This document shows positions 9,905-18,734 of a stretch of 64,000 nt of DNA, one piece after another. The position numbers and the translations under genes are program-made. The notes under the pieces are model-generated. The model made no database searches. It saw nothing but the letters and a program-made list of their open reading frames with translations, and was not told the origin of the DNA. Where the stretch lies: assembly GCA_964652775.1 (NCBI GenBank), contig CAZZAM010000008.1, positions 1-64,000 on the forward strand, written 5' to 3'. Origin of the DNA: UBA11346 sp038060575. GTDB lineage: Bacteria; Planctomycetota; UBA11346. Position 1 is the first letter of the stretch, and the number at the start of each line of letters is the position of its first letter.

Positions 9905-12462
9905 AGCCCCTGCACCACCGCCGTTTGGCATCCCTCACCGCCACCATGTTCGCCTTGGTCTTCGCACCAAGCGTCGGCGTCTTGGCTGGCGAGGCTCCCA
10001 CGCCACCCCCAGCCGACCCGTCGTTGGAGGCCTACGTCAAGGAACGCGAGGCGCATCAGGCGGGAAACCGTCAAGCCGCCGAATTCCATTACGTCAAAGG
10101 CATGCGTGCCCGCGATGAGAACCGCCTGATTGATGCCGTGCGCGAACTGACCCTGGCGGTCGATTACGCACCGGACAACGAGACCTACGCCAAAGATCTG
10201 AAGGCGGTTCGTGCCCTGGCGGGTCTTGAGCGCGATACCCGCTCCAAACAGATCGACCGACTTGTCGATGAATTCCAAGTCAAACAGCAAGAGCTGTGGA
10301 ACGAGGCCCAAGCCAAGAAGAACGATGGCATCACCGCGATGCAGGCGGGGGATTTCAATCTCGCCGACCGTTCCTTCCAGATGTCTCTGGTTCGGCTTGA
10401 AGGTCTCTCGCCGCAAGATGATCGTCGTACCGCCGCGATCCAAGAGGTCGAGAAACTGGCTGCCGATGTCCGCACTCGACGTGAGGCTCGCGACCGCGAC
10501 GACGCCGCTGCGCGCAATCGCACTGCCCAGGAAGAACAACTCGCGCTCCGCGCCATGGGTATTCAGCTCGAACGCGAGCGCATCGACGCCATGCTGCGCC
10601 GCGCCTTGGCCGCACGTGGTCGCCGTGATTATGACGAAGCCATCCTGATCACCGAGCAGGTCCTCAAGGTCAATCGCGCCGACGAACGCGCGGTCGAATT
10701 GTTGACCAAGTGCCGGCGCGAGCGCCACGTCTACATCCGGCAGATGACCGCCGACCGCTGGGACGAAGAGCACCGCCTGCTCAGCGAGCAGATCCGCAAG
10801 AACATGCTCCCCCAACTCGAACTGGTCCGCTACACGAGTGATTGGCCGGAAATCGACAAACTGCGTTCAGCGCCCATCCAAGGCATTGGTGGCGTCAATG
10901 CCGCCGAACAGGTGTGGCGCAAGTCCATCGCCGATAAGTTAGAACAAGAAATCACGGTCGACTTCCAAGACCAGGGCATTGACGAGGTCGTCAACACCTT
11001 GCGCCGCCTCACCGGCACCAACCTCGTGCTTGATCCGCGTGTCGTGGCAACGCCGACGCCGGTCACCCTGCCGGCCACCGGCATGAAGTTCAAATTCGTG
11101 CTCGAGAACATCAAGCTCCAGACCAAGCTGTCTTACAGCCTGCGCAACGAGGCGATCTACATCTCCTCCGACCAGGGCTCGCGCGGTGACATGGTCATGC
11201 GCATGTACGACATCCGTGACCTGACTCACGGCATGACCAACTTCCCCGGTCCTGATTTGACCATCCCCGCAGCGGGCGCCACCGGCACCACCATTCTGCC
11301 GCCAACCGAGGCCCCGCCGAAAGCGGAAACCACTGAATTCATCGATATCATCAAGCAATCAGTGGCGCCAGCGACCTGGACCGCAGCTGATGCCGGCACC
11401 TCCATCGAGGAGTACAATGGCTCCATGGTGGTCAACCAGACCATGGAAGTACACGCGCAGATCGACGAACTGCTGGCCAGCCTGCGCAACCAACGTGGCG
11501 CCCAGATCCACGTGAAGTGCAAGTTCCTCAGCGTCGAAAACAGCATGCTCGAACAAATCGGGATCAGCTGGCAGAATTACGGCGGCGCCATTCCCCTGCC
11601 GCCCGCACCCTATGTCGCTGGTGGCGTCGGCTCGGTCGGCAACAGCAACGTGGGTGCCGTCTGGGGTAACCCTGGCACCGGCTCGGGCATTCCCGGCAAC
11701 ATCTTGGCGGCTGGAGCCATCAACAATCAGCTGCTTGGCTATACTGGCGGTTTGACTTTACCCGCACCGGGAGCGAACGACGGCATCCAGCTCCAGTCCC
11801 AGATGTGGCAACTTGGCTCGAACTTCTGGGCCAGCGCGATCCTGACCGCGGTCGAGAAGGAACGCCGGGGCAACGTCATCTTCGAACCTGACATCACCAT
11901 GTTCAGCGGCCAGCGCGCGCACATCGTCAGCATGCATCAGCAGTCCTATATTTCCGACTACAACATCGTGCAAAACCAGTACGAGCCGGTCGTCTCAGTT
12001 CTGTCCTATGGCACGGTGCTGGATGTGCAGGCGATCGCCTCATCGGACAAGAAGTACATCACGATGACGCTCCAGCCGACCAATGCGCAGGTCCGTCAAT
12101 GGCGGCGCTTTGGTCCACCGATCGCCAACACCACTCCGCCAACCTGGCCAGGCGGTCCGGTCGTCAACGGTCAACCCGCTATCGGCGCTTCAGCCACGAC
12201 TTCCTATCCACTGGTCGTTCCTGAACTGGATTATTACGCCGTGCGCACCTCGGTCACGGTGCCAGATGGCGGATCTCTGTTGATCGGCGGCATGACCAAC
12301 GGTGAAAGTCGCCGTGCTCATGCCGGCGTGCCGTTCCTGAGCCACATCCCGTTCCTCGGCCGCCTATTCAGTTCGAACGGCCGCGCCGAAACCGAAGCTC
12401 GGCAGCTCATCATCGTCCAGGCCGATCTCGTCCTGTTCGATGAAATCGAGAAACGGCTATAG
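9901..12462 (+). CDS. Type IV pilus secretin, third tandem paralogue
   Basis: The GTG start overlaps the stop of the second secretin, so the two are translationally coupled. A signal peptide (TATMFALVFAPSVGVLAG) precedes a Pro-rich linker, TPR-like helices, a charged coiled-coil-like region, and an N0-type domain (ITVDFQDQGIDEVVNTLRR). An N-domain and the secretin barrel follow, with the terminal motif GVPFLSHIPFLGRLFSSNG. A segment rich in Gly, Pro and Asn (about residues 560-620) is longer than in the paralogues. The linker APTPPPADPS is nearly the same as in the first secretin (APTPPPAVPP), so these two may be closest relatives. The TAG stop is followed ten bases later by a dispersed repeat. 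Confidence 0.87.
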   Translation: MKPLHHRRLASLTATMFALVFAPSVGVLAGEAPTPPPADPSLEAYVKEREAHQAGNRQAAEFHYVKGMRARDENRLIDAVRELTLAVDYAPDNETYAKDLKAVRALAGLERDTRSKQIDRLVDEFQVKQQELWNEAQAKKNDGITAMQAGDFNLADRSFQMSLVRLEGLSPQDDRRTAAIQEVEKLAADVRTRREARDRDDAAARNRTAQEEQLALRAMGIQLERERIDAMLRRALAARGRRDYDEAILITEQVLKVNRADERAVELLTKCRRERHVYIRQMTADRWDEEHRLLSEQIRKNMLPQLELVRYTSDWPEIDKLRSAPIQGIGGVNAAEQVWRKSIADKLEQEITVDFQDQGIDEVVNTLRRLTGTNLVLDPRVVATPTPVTLPATGMKFKFVLENIKLQTKLSYSLRNEAIYISSDQGSRGDMVMRMYDIRDLTHGMTNFPGPDLTIPAAGATGTTILPPTEAPPKAETTEFIDIIKQSVAPATWTAADAGTSIEEYNGSMVVNQTMEVHAQIDELLASLRNQRGAQIHVKCKFLSVENSMLEQIGISWQNYGGAIPLPPAPYVAGGVGSVGNSNVGAVWGNPGTGSGIPGNILAAGAINNQLLGYTGGLTLPAPGANDGIQLQSQMWQLGSNFWASAILTAVEKERRGNVIFEPDITMFSGQRAHIVSMHQQSYISDYNIVQNQYEPVVSVLSYGTVLDVQAIASSDKKYITMTLQPTNAQVRQWRRFGPPIANTTPPTWPGGPVVNGQPAIGASATTSYPLVVPELDYYAVRTSVTVPDGGSLLIGGMTNGESRRAHAGVPFLSHIPFLGRLFSSNGRAETEARQLIIVQADLVLFDEIEKRL

Positions 12463-12471
12463 TCTTTTGGC

Positions 12472-12607
12472 TTCAGGGGCGTCGCGCCCCTACGGCCTGC
12501 GGCCTACCCCTGGCTTTGTCGTAGCTCGGTTTCGCGGCGCTACGCTGGCAAAACCGTGGCAGCATCGGCTGCGCCGATTGTATGCCGCCACCGCTACTCG
12601 GCGCCAG
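12472..12607. repeat. Dispersed multi-hairpin repeat, family F, copy 1
   Basis: This 136-bp element recurs at 37731-37867 with most bases conserved. It holds several short palindromes, for example GGGGCG/CGCCCC, GGCC/GGCC and ATCGGC/GCCGAT. It fills the gap between the convergent third secretin and ligA, so it may act as a bidirectional terminator. Confidence 0.75.
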
Positions 12608-12696
12608 TGTTACTCCGATCATCGTTGATTAAATTCGTGGCAGGTTCGTGTTGATCCAAACAACGCTGGTTGGATTCGCGGCAGGATGTTGGCGGT

Positions 12697-14754
12697 TTAT
12701 GAACCAAGTAATTTCTTGAGTCCGGCTTCGTCGATGATGGTTACGCCGAGTTCCTGGGCCTTGGTCAATTTTGATCCGGCCTCGGCGCCAGCGACGACGT
12801 AGTCGGTCTTTTTCGACACTGCGCCGCTGGTTTTGCCGCCGGCGGCTTTGATGAGCTGTTCGCCTTCAGGACGAGTCAGCGATGGCATCGTGCCGGTCAG
12901 CACGAAGGTTTTGCCGGCGACGCCAGCGACCTGCCGGACCTGATCGCCGCGATGTTCCAACACGACTCCCGCCGTGCCCAGCGCCAGGATCGAATCACGC
13001 ACCGCTGGGTTAGCGAGTTGGTCGAGCACTAGACGGGCAGTGCGCTCAGCAACACCATCAATCTGCTGGAGGTCGAGCAATGGTGCCGGATCGCCGGCGG
13101 CATGCGCTGAAGCCAGAGCCAGCAGTCGATCCGCGGTGCCATACCGCGCAGCGAGATCTTCGGACAGTTTCTCGCCAATCAGTTCGAGGGCGAGGCCAGC
13201 CAGCACGCGGGCGAGACCGCGCTGTTTGGCCGCGCTCAATCCCGTGATCAGGCTTGCCGCGCTGCGTTCGCCCATGCGCTCAAGTGTTGCCAGCCGCTCA
13301 GCCGACAGAGCAAACAGATCGGCCGGTGTGCTGACCCCCAGGCGCGTGACTACCTGATCGATCAGCGCCTCGCCCAGGCCATCAATGTTCATGGCCTGAC
13401 GCGATGCAAAATGCCGCAGTCGTTCACGCACCTGCGCTGGACAGGCTGGATTGGGACAATGGATGAATACCTCGTCAGCCTCGGGCTTGGCACCACAAGC
13501 TGGACACACCTGCGGAATTGGGACCCGCTTCGCATCTTTTGGCCGTCGTGCGAGCACCACTTCCACCACTTGCGGAATGATCTCACCAGCCTTTTCAACC
13601 AGCACGGTATCGCCGATGCGCACGTCCTTGCGTTCGATTTCGGGAAAGTTGTGTAGGCTCGCCCGCGCCACGGTCGTTCCGGCGAGGAACACCGGATCAA
13701 GTACCGCAACCGGGGTCAGCTTGCCACTCTTGCCGACCTGGACGATGACGTCGATGAGCTTGGTCATCCGCCGCTCGGGCGGGAACTTCCACGCCACGCC
13801 CCACTTCGGGTGGTGTTCGGTGGCACCAAGCTGGGCCTGCTGCTTGCGGTCATCCAGCTTGATCACCATGCCATCGATATCGTACGCGAGGGCTTCACGT
13901 TGCGTGGCGAAGTGCAGACAGCGTTGCGCGACTGCCGCCGCATCAACCTCGACCGATGCGTGCTGATTCACCGGAAATTTCCGCTGTTTCAGCCAATTGA
14001 TCACACCTGACTGAGTTGCTGGGATCTCAAGACCATCTGCCCACGCGATGTGATAGCAGAACGCGACGATGCCAATGTCGGCAATGCTTGCCGCATCCTT
14101 GCGCTTCATGAGTCCTGCGCAGCCATTGCGCGGATTGATCAGCGCGCGCTCGCCAGCGGCGAGCAAGCGCTTATTCCATCGCTCGAAGGCCGGTCGTGGC
14201 AAATAGACTTCACCTCGTACCTCAAAGGATCCCATCGCCTTGACGTGCAGCGGCACCGCACCGCTGGCCTTGACTTGCGCGGTGATGTCGTCGCCTTCGA
14301 CACCATCGCCACGACTCGCGGCCTGGACGAGTTCACCATCGCGATAGATCAGGCTGATCGAAATGCCGTCGATCTTCGGTTCGACCAGTAACGGCAGCGC
14401 GGCCGAAGCGGTCAGCTCGAGTGCCTTCCGTGTCCGCGCCGCCCACGCCACCAGCTTGGTCGCCGCGCTACCATCTTCGCCATCGGCAACTTTTTCGAGC
14501 GACAACATCGGGATGCGGTGACGCACCTTGGCAAAACCCTCGCTGCGATCATCGCCCGGCGTGCGTTGGTGACGCTCGGCTTCGGGAACACCCAACTCCT
14601 CGGCCAAGGCGTCGTAGCGGTCTTTCAGCGCGTCGTAGTCGGCATCGGAAATTTCCGGCGCAGCGTGACGATAGTAGCGCTCGTCATGGTGGCTGAGCTC
14701 GGCTGCGAGACGATCTAACTCAGCCCGACTGTGATCCTTGGTGGCGCGTGGCAT
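12697..14754 (-). CDS. ligA: NAD-dependent DNA ligase LigA
   Basis: The enzyme seals nicks in replication and repair using NAD. The Ia and adenylation domains are complete, with the catalytic lysine in EPKIDG (K127) and the following RGDGVEGDD motif. The OB-fold, a four-cysteine zinc finger (CPACG and CPNPAC pairs), the helix-hairpin-helix region and a C-terminal BRCT domain (about the last 75 residues) are all present. The 685-residue length is normal. The ATG at 14754 is chosen; the open frame runs 20 codons further upstream, but that part encodes the inverted repeat at 14780-14918 (peptide PSIPAFQHLAF) and is not family sequence. It diverges from sufE and converges on the pilus operon. Confidence 0.97.
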   Translation of the reverse strand: MPRATKDHSRAELDRLAAELSHHDERYYRHAAPEISDADYDALKDRYDALAEELGVPEAERHQRTPGDDRSEGFAKVRHRIPMLSLEKVADGEDGSAATKLVAWAARTRKALELTASAALPLLVEPKIDGISISLIYRDGELVQAASRGDGVEGDDITAQVKASGAVPLHVKAMGSFEVRGEVYLPRPAFERWNKRLLAAGERALINPRNGCAGLMKRKDAASIADIGIVAFCYHIAWADGLEIPATQSGVINWLKQRKFPVNQHASVEVDAAAVAQRCLHFATQREALAYDIDGMVIKLDDRKQQAQLGATEHHPKWGVAWKFPPERRMTKLIDVIVQVGKSGKLTPVAVLDPVFLAGTTVARASLHNFPEIERKDVRIGDTVLVEKAGEIIPQVVEVVLARRPKDAKRVPIPQVCPACGAKPEADEVFIHCPNPACPAQVRERLRHFASRQAMNIDGLGEALIDQVVTRLGVSTPADLFALSAERLATLERMGERSAASLITGLSAAKQRGLARVLAGLALELIGEKLSEDLAARYGTADRLLALASAHAAGDPAPLLDLQQIDGVAERTARLVLDQLANPAVRDSILALGTAGVVLEHRGDQVRQVAGVAGKTFVLTGTMPSLTRPEGEQLIKAAGGKTSGAVSKKTDYVVAGAEAGSKLTKAQELGVTIIDEAGLKKLLGS

Positions 14755-14779
14755 GTGCGCAGTGTGTGGGGGAGAGATG

Positions 14780-14918
14780 AATGCCAAATGCTGGAATGCT
14801 GGAATGGATGGCACGAGAATCGAAGCGTGGTTGCAGACATCTCACTTCAGAGTCCAAGGCAGTTAGACTCCGCATTTTCGAACATTCCAGCATTCCAGCA
14901 TTCCAGCATTTGGCATTT
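14780..14918. repeat. Inverted repeat of AATGCTGG tandem units, family D, copy 1
   Basis: The left arm reads ATGCCAAATGCTGGAATGCT and continues with the same 8-bp unit. The right arm from about 14884 is its inverse, ending TTTGGCATTTCC. The centre is about 60 nt and contains GAGTC/GACTC. The element fills the divergent gap between ligA and sufE and so carries or displaces both promoters. Confidence 0.85.
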
Positions 14919-14943
14919 CCCCCCTTTCCCCATCATCCCTCCC

Positions 14944-15366
14944 GTGCCATCCATCCTCGACAAACAATCCGCCCTGGTTGACGAGTTCGCCGCCTTTCCG
15001 ACCTGGGAGGAACGCTACACCCGCCTGATCGCCATGGCCAAGGCATTAGAACCATTGGCCGACGCCGATCGCATCGACGCCAATAAGGTCCGTGGCTGTT
15101 CGTCGCAGGTCTGGCTCGTACAGCGTAACGATGGCGGCCGCCTGTATTTCCGGGCGGATAGCGACGCGGTCTTGGTCCGCGGTCTGGTTGCGTTGCTCCT
15201 CCACGTCTACAGCGGCCACACCCCGCGCGAGATTCTTGGTACGCCGCCCGACTTTCTCGAAGACATGGGTCTCAACGCGCACCTCTCGCCCAACCGCGCC
15301 AATGGCCTCGCCAGTATGGCTGCACGCATTCGCCAGATCGCCGAGGCAGCCCATGCTCCGTCATGA
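14944..15366 (+). CDS. sufE: SufE-family cysteine desulfurase activator
   Basis: SufE accepts sulfur from SufS and passes it to the Fe-S scaffold. The 140-residue product has the family start (DEFAAFPTWEERY) and the catalytic cysteine in KVRGCSSQVWL (C52). A GTG at 14944 is chosen because the upstream open frame translates only the inverted repeat. The stop lies inside the next gene, whose start is 13 bases earlier, so the two are coupled. No other suf gene is seen nearby. Confidence 0.93.
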   Translation: MPSILDKQSALVDEFAAFPTWEERYTRLIAMAKALEPLADADRIDANKVRGCSSQVWLVQRNDGGRLYFRADSDAVLVRGLVALLLHVYSGHTPREILGTPPDFLEDMGLNAHLSPNRANGLASMAARIRQIAEAAHAPS

Positions 15367-16018
15367 CGTCATACCGCCGAAGCCCGGCAAACCGGTCGTC
15401 GTCGTCCTCCATGGACTCGGCGATTCCAAGGAAGGCTGGAAACCCGTAGCGCCGATGCTGGGCCTCGATGGCTGGGGCTGGTGCTTCGTGCAGGCGCCAG
15501 ACGCCTACGGTGACGGCTGGAGTTGGTACGACCTCGTCATCGATCGCATGCTGGTTGACGCCAAGCAGATCGCGCGCAGCCACCAGATGGTTGTCGAGCT
15601 GCTGGAGCACCTCGAAAAAACCTACAAAATACCCTGTGAACGCGTCGCTATCATGGGATTCAGCCAAGGCTGCCTCATCGCTTTGGAAGCCGTCCTCCGC
15701 CACCCCCGGCCGTTCTTAGCGATGGTCGGCATCAGCGGCTGGCTGCATCGTGAAAGTGACTGGCCGGTCGGATTCGGTGCGGCGCTCCCGCATCAACGCA
15801 TCCTGGTGACCCACGGTCGTTGGGATGGTGTCGTTCCCATCGCGCTCGCTCAGCCCCGCATCGAGTACCTCAAACGCCTCGGCGTGCCGCTGCGTTGGGA
15901 GGCTTACGACAAAGAACACAGCCTCGACCCCGAGTATGAGCTCCCGACGATCCGCCGGCATCTGCTTGACGCTGAGGCTGCGGGCACGCATGGTCCCGCC
16001 CCAGGAGCCGCACCATGA
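15353..16018 (+). CDS. Alpha/beta-hydrolase, phospholipase/carboxylesterase family (YpfH-like)
   Basis: This is a small serine esterase of the Abhydrolase_2 family. Visible features are the oxyanion region VVVLHGLGDSKEGW (about 16-29), the nucleophile elbow GFSQG (about 103-107), an acid in HGRWDGVVP and the histidine in YDKEHSL. At 221 residues it is complete. There is no signal peptide, so it is cytoplasmic. The substrate is not evident; the family includes carboxylesterases and acyl-protein thioesterases. It overlaps sufE by 14 bases and its stop overlaps the start of the next small gene (ATGA), giving a three-gene unit. Confidence 0.85.
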   Translation: MLRHDVIPPKPGKPVVVVLHGLGDSKEGWKPVAPMLGLDGWGWCFVQAPDAYGDGWSWYDLVIDRMLVDAKQIARSHQMVVELLEHLEKTYKIPCERVAIMGFSQGCLIALEAVLRHPRPFLAMVGISGWLHRESDWPVGFGAALPHQRILVTHGRWDGVVPIALAQPRIEYLKRLGVPLRWEAYDKEHSLDPEYELPTIRRHLLDAEAAGTHGPAPGAAP

Positions 16019-16125
16019 GCCGTCAGTACAACAAGACCGAAAAGAAAAACCGCCGCCTGCGCCGCATCAAGCGTCAGCGCGCCGCACTCAAGGTCACGAT
16101 CGCCACAAAGAAGAAGGCGAAGTAG
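16015..16125 (+). CDS. Very small basic protein, 36 aa
   Basis: The frame starts with an ATG that overlaps the esterase stop by four bases and encodes MSRQYNKTEKKNRRLRRIKR followed by QRAALKVTIATKKKAK. About half of the residues are Lys or Arg, and it is probably one amphipathic helix. From memory, similar short basic reading frames occur in other PVC genomes, which would make it a real gene, perhaps a nucleic-acid or ribosome-associated peptide. The function is unknown. The tight overlap and ordinary GC-rich codon use support translation. A repeat begins 17 bases after the stop. Confidence 0.6.
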   Translation: MSRQYNKTEKKNRRLRRIKRQRAALKVTIATKKKAK

Positions 16126-16142
16126 TCCCCCTATACGTTTTT

Positions 16143-16286
16143 CCAAGGCAACCGCAGAGGCGCAGAGGCCGCTGAGATCGCAGAGGAGAGAGCCATGGGA
16201 TGTTCCGCCCAGATCATCAACGCTCGTTGGGATGCACCACTTCAGCACTCGTCTCTGCGGCCTCTGCGCCTCTGCGGTTGCCTTGG
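16143..16286. repeat. Inverted repeat with CCAAGGCAACC termini, family A, copy 1
   Basis: The left arm CCAAGGCAACCGCAGAGGCG runs on in GCAGAGG-like units. The right arm ends in CCTCTGCGGTTGCCTTGG. The centre has its own hairpin (CATCAACG, 16215-16222, against CGTTGGGATG). It fills the convergent gap between the 36-aa gene and arfB. Confidence 0.9.
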
Positions 16287-16303
16287 GCCGGAGTGTACTC
16301 TGG

Positions 16304-16723
16304 TCAATCGTTGATCCCGCGATCGGATAACCGCCCGCTGCGCTGACGCTTCGCCTCTAACCGTCGCTCCTTCGAGCCACGACTTGGCTTCGTGCGTCGG
16401 CGCGGCTTGGGTCGAACAAGCGCAGCTACCACCAGTTCGCACAGTCGTTCGATAACCATACTGCGGTTCTGCCGAGCGCTGCGCGTCTCGTCACAGACCA
16501 GCACTAACTCGCCATCGCCGGTCAAACGTTCGCCGGCCAATGAAACCAACCGCGCCGCTGCTTCGGGATGAATCGGTAACGCATCAAGCCGCAGACGTAG
16601 CTCAACCCTGGTCGCTGTCTTGTTCGCATGCTGCCCCCCAGGACCACCACCGGCAATCTGCGTAAACGTCAGCGCAGCGGCGGGGACCTCCACTCCTGGT
16701 GCCAAACGAACCATGCCATGCAT
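16304..16723 (-). CDS. arfB: Alternative ribosome-rescue factor / peptidyl-tRNA hydrolase ArfB
   Basis: ArfB enters stalled ribosomes lacking a stop codon and hydrolyses peptidyl-tRNA. The catalytic GGQ (residues 29-31) sits in GGGPGGQHANK. The C-terminal tail is highly basic (RPKPRRRTKPSRGSKERRLE), which in this family binds the mRNA entry channel. The length of 139 residues matches ArfB and excludes the longer RF1/RF2. Starts at 16723 or 16714 are both possible. It diverges from thiG. Confidence 0.92.
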   Translation of the reverse strand: MHGMVRLAPGVEVPAAALTFTQIAGGGPGGQHANKTATRVELRLRLDALPIHPEAAARLVSLAGERLTGDGELVLVCDETRSARQNRSMVIERLCELVVAALVRPKPRRRTKPSRGSKERRLEAKRQRSGRLSDRGIND

Positions 16724-16780
16724 GAGCGCATCCCATGCATGGAACCCAACCGATCAAGCCCGCGTGTGGATTAGGTTCTT

Positions 16781-16812
16781 GCCTCCCGCCTCCAGCTTCC
16801 AGCCTCCAGCCC
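16781..16812. repeat. Short CTCCAGC-type tandem repeat before thiG
   Basis: CCTCC, CTCCAGC and TTCCAGC units are repeated without spacer directly upstream of the thiG ATG at 16816. There is no opposite arm. It resembles the arm structure of the other intergenic repeats and leaves thiG without a visible Shine-Dalgarno sequence. Confidence 0.5.
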
Positions 16813-16815
16813 AGC

Positions 16816-17628
16816 ATGACCACTATTCCGCCTCTTCGCGTCGGTTCATTCACCTTCCGCAGCCGCCTCCTGGTCGGCACCGGCAAGTATCCCGACAACG
16901 CGACCATGCAGGCCGCCCTGACCGAATCCGGTGCCGATGTCGTTACCGTCGCGGTACGGCGTGCGAATCTCAATGCGCGTGGAACCGGCGGCAGTTTGCT
17001 CGACCACATCGGCAAGCAGTACCAGCTGCTGCCCAATACCGCTGGCTGCTTCAACGCTGAAGACGCCATCCGCACCGCGCACCTTGGCCGTGAGCTGGGT
17101 ATTTCCGAGATGGTAAAACTCGAAGTCCTCGCTGATCAGCAAACCCTGCTGCCGCATCCAACGCAAACGCTGGACGCCTGTCGCCGCCTGGTCGCCGACG
17201 GATTCACCGTGTTGGTGTACACCAGTGATGATCCGGTCCTCGCGCTTGAACTCGAATCCGCCGGCGCTGCCGCCGTGATGCCTGCTGGCGCGCCGATCGG
17301 CAGCGGGCTCGGCATCCTCAATCGCAATGCGATGGAGATCATCCTCGAACGCGCCAAGGTCCCGATCATCATCGACGCTGGTGTGGGCACCGCTTCCGAC
17401 GTCACCATCGCGATGGAATTGGGAGCAGCCGGCGTCTTGCTCAATACCGGAATAGCCAGTGCGAAAGATCCAGTACGCATGGCTCGCGCCATGCGCCACG
17501 CGCTTGAAGCCGGTTACTGGGCTGCCGGTGCCGGACGTATTGAGCGCAAGCGCTACGCCTCAGCGAGTTCGCCAACCAGTGGATTGATCAAGGCCAGTGC
17601 GGCGGGACCGGGCATTCCCGGCGAGTAA
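16816..17628 (+). CDS. thiG: Thiazole synthase ThiG
   Basis: ThiG builds the thiazole phosphate of thiamine from deoxyxylulose phosphate, dehydroglycine and ThiS thiocarboxylate. The 270-residue TIM barrel shows the start LLVGTGKYPDN, the Schiff-base lysine in EMVKLEVL (K101) and the phosphate-binding segments DAGVGTASDV and LNTGIASAKDP. The ATG at 16816 matches the family start; the open frame extends upstream through repeat sequence. ThiS, ThiF and ThiH are not nearby. Confidence 0.96.
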   Translation: MTTIPPLRVGSFTFRSRLLVGTGKYPDNATMQAALTESGADVVTVAVRRANLNARGTGGSLLDHIGKQYQLLPNTAGCFNAEDAIRTAHLGRELGISEMVKLEVLADQQTLLPHPTQTLDACRRLVADGFTVLVYTSDDPVLALELESAGAAAVMPAGAPIGSGLGILNRNAMEIILERAKVPIIIDAGVGTASDVTIAMELGAAGVLLNTGIASAKDPVRMARAMRHALEAGYWAAGAGRIERKRYASASSPTSGLIKASAAGPGIPGE

Positions 17629-17643
17629 CAGCATGCAAATTCA

Positions 17644-17760
17644 CAGGAGACTCAGAGACGCAGAGGCCAGAAGAGATGCCCTGAAGCGCCTCCATCACGC
17701 GCAGGTTGATCTATCCGTTTCCTCCAACTCCTTCGGAGCTCTGCGCCTCTGCGTCTCCTG
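17644..17760. repeat. Inverted repeat, GCAGAGG type with CAGGAGAC ends (family A variant)
   Basis: The left arm CAGGAGACTCAGAGACGCAG is mirrored by CTCTGCGCCTCTGCGTCTCC plus TG. The arm units resemble family A but the CCAAGGCAACC terminus is absent. It lies in the convergent gap between thiG and the M50 protease gene. Confidence 0.75.
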
Positions 17761-17798
17761 TTATTCGAAATGCGGAGTATTGGATAATTCGCGGCTCC

Positions 17799-18734
17799 CT
17801 AGCGTTCAGCGCGCTCGCGTTCGCGCTCGCTGATCTGCCGCAGGGTTCGCCGCTCAGGTTCGGTCAACGCGGTCAGACCCTGGGCTGATACCTTGGCGAG
17901 CAAACGATCAAGTTCGGCCTGTTCAGCGGCAGCTATCCGTTCAATGCGTTCATGCGCTGCTGCGCGACGCCGTGCGCGCCAGCGTTCAATCCATGGCTGG
18001 CCACGCGCAGCGGGAGCATCCTCGCCCAGTTCGGGATCCACGCCCATGGCAAACATCCGCCGCTCGGCGATCACGGCGAAAACGAAGAACACCGCGATCA
18101 CGAACAGTTGCATGTTCGAAGTACGGACCGACCAGAGCGCCATGCCGGCCAAGCACACGAACGCGAGATTGATCGTCCACGCGACGGCACGATCGCGACC
18201 GAATAGTGGCCACAATACTGCCCGTGTAATTCGCCCGCCATCCATCGGATAGCAGGGCAGTAAATTGAACAACAGCATCAGCATATTGAGGTCGGCGACG
18301 AACCCGAGAATCAGCTGCGCGTCACCGCCATGAACCGGACCCCACGTACTAGTCAGCGCCTTACACGCACCCCAAATCGCCAGGTTGACTGCCGGTCCAC
18401 CTGCGGCGACCAGGAAATGCGCCAGTGGACGCGGAGGGACAATGCACCACGCAATGCCTCCACATGCCCACAACGTAATATCCCGGCTATCACCGCCGAC
18501 TGCACGCGAGGTGAATGAATGGCCAAATTCGTGCAGCAGCACGGACAGCGGAACAAGCACCAAGGCGATCGGGAACCACCACCACGCTAAACCTTTGCCC
18601 ACCAGATCCGAGACCAAGAAGACCGCCATCACCAGCAACGACCAGTGCAGGCTAATCTCGATGCCAGCGAGTCGGCCTAGACGGAGTGACCAAGCCCAGA
18701 ATCCGTGCGTTGGATCGTACGCCGGAGAACTCAT
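17799..18734 (-). CDS. Site-2-protease-like M50 membrane metalloprotease
   Basis: Membrane-embedded zinc proteases of this family cut transmembrane substrates. The HEFGH motif (68-72) lies in a membrane segment, and the third zinc ligand is in PMDGGR (D165), as in M50B enzymes. There are about six hydrophobic segments. The C-terminal 90 residues are basic and helical, ending in an Arg/Glu-rich stretch. No CBS domain is seen. It begins immediately after the tyrA stop with no spacer, so they form an operon. The substrate is unknown. Confidence 0.88.
   Translation of the reverse strand: MSSPAYDPTHGFWAWSLRLGRLAGIEISLHWSLLVMAVFLVSDLVGKGLAWWWFPIALVLVPLSVLLHEFGHSFTSRAVGGDSRDITLWACGGIAWCIVPPRPLAHFLVAAGGPAVNLAIWGACKALTSTWGPVHGGDAQLILGFVADLNMLMLLFNLLPCYPMDGGRITRAVLWPLFGRDRAVAWTINLAFVCLAGMALWSVRTSNMQLFVIAVFFVFAVIAERRMFAMGVDPELGEDAPAARGQPWIERWRARRRAAAHERIERIAAAEQAELDRLLAKVSAQGLTALTEPERRTLRQISERERERAER

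Noticed and set aside
16143..16286. Repeated GCAGAGG units considered as a CRISPR array
   Set aside because: The units are 7-9 bp, have no spacers of regular length and form inverted arms. No cas gene is present.
17597..17833. 78-aa frame after thiG
   Set aside because: It lies over an inverted repeat and the 3' end of the M50 gene.
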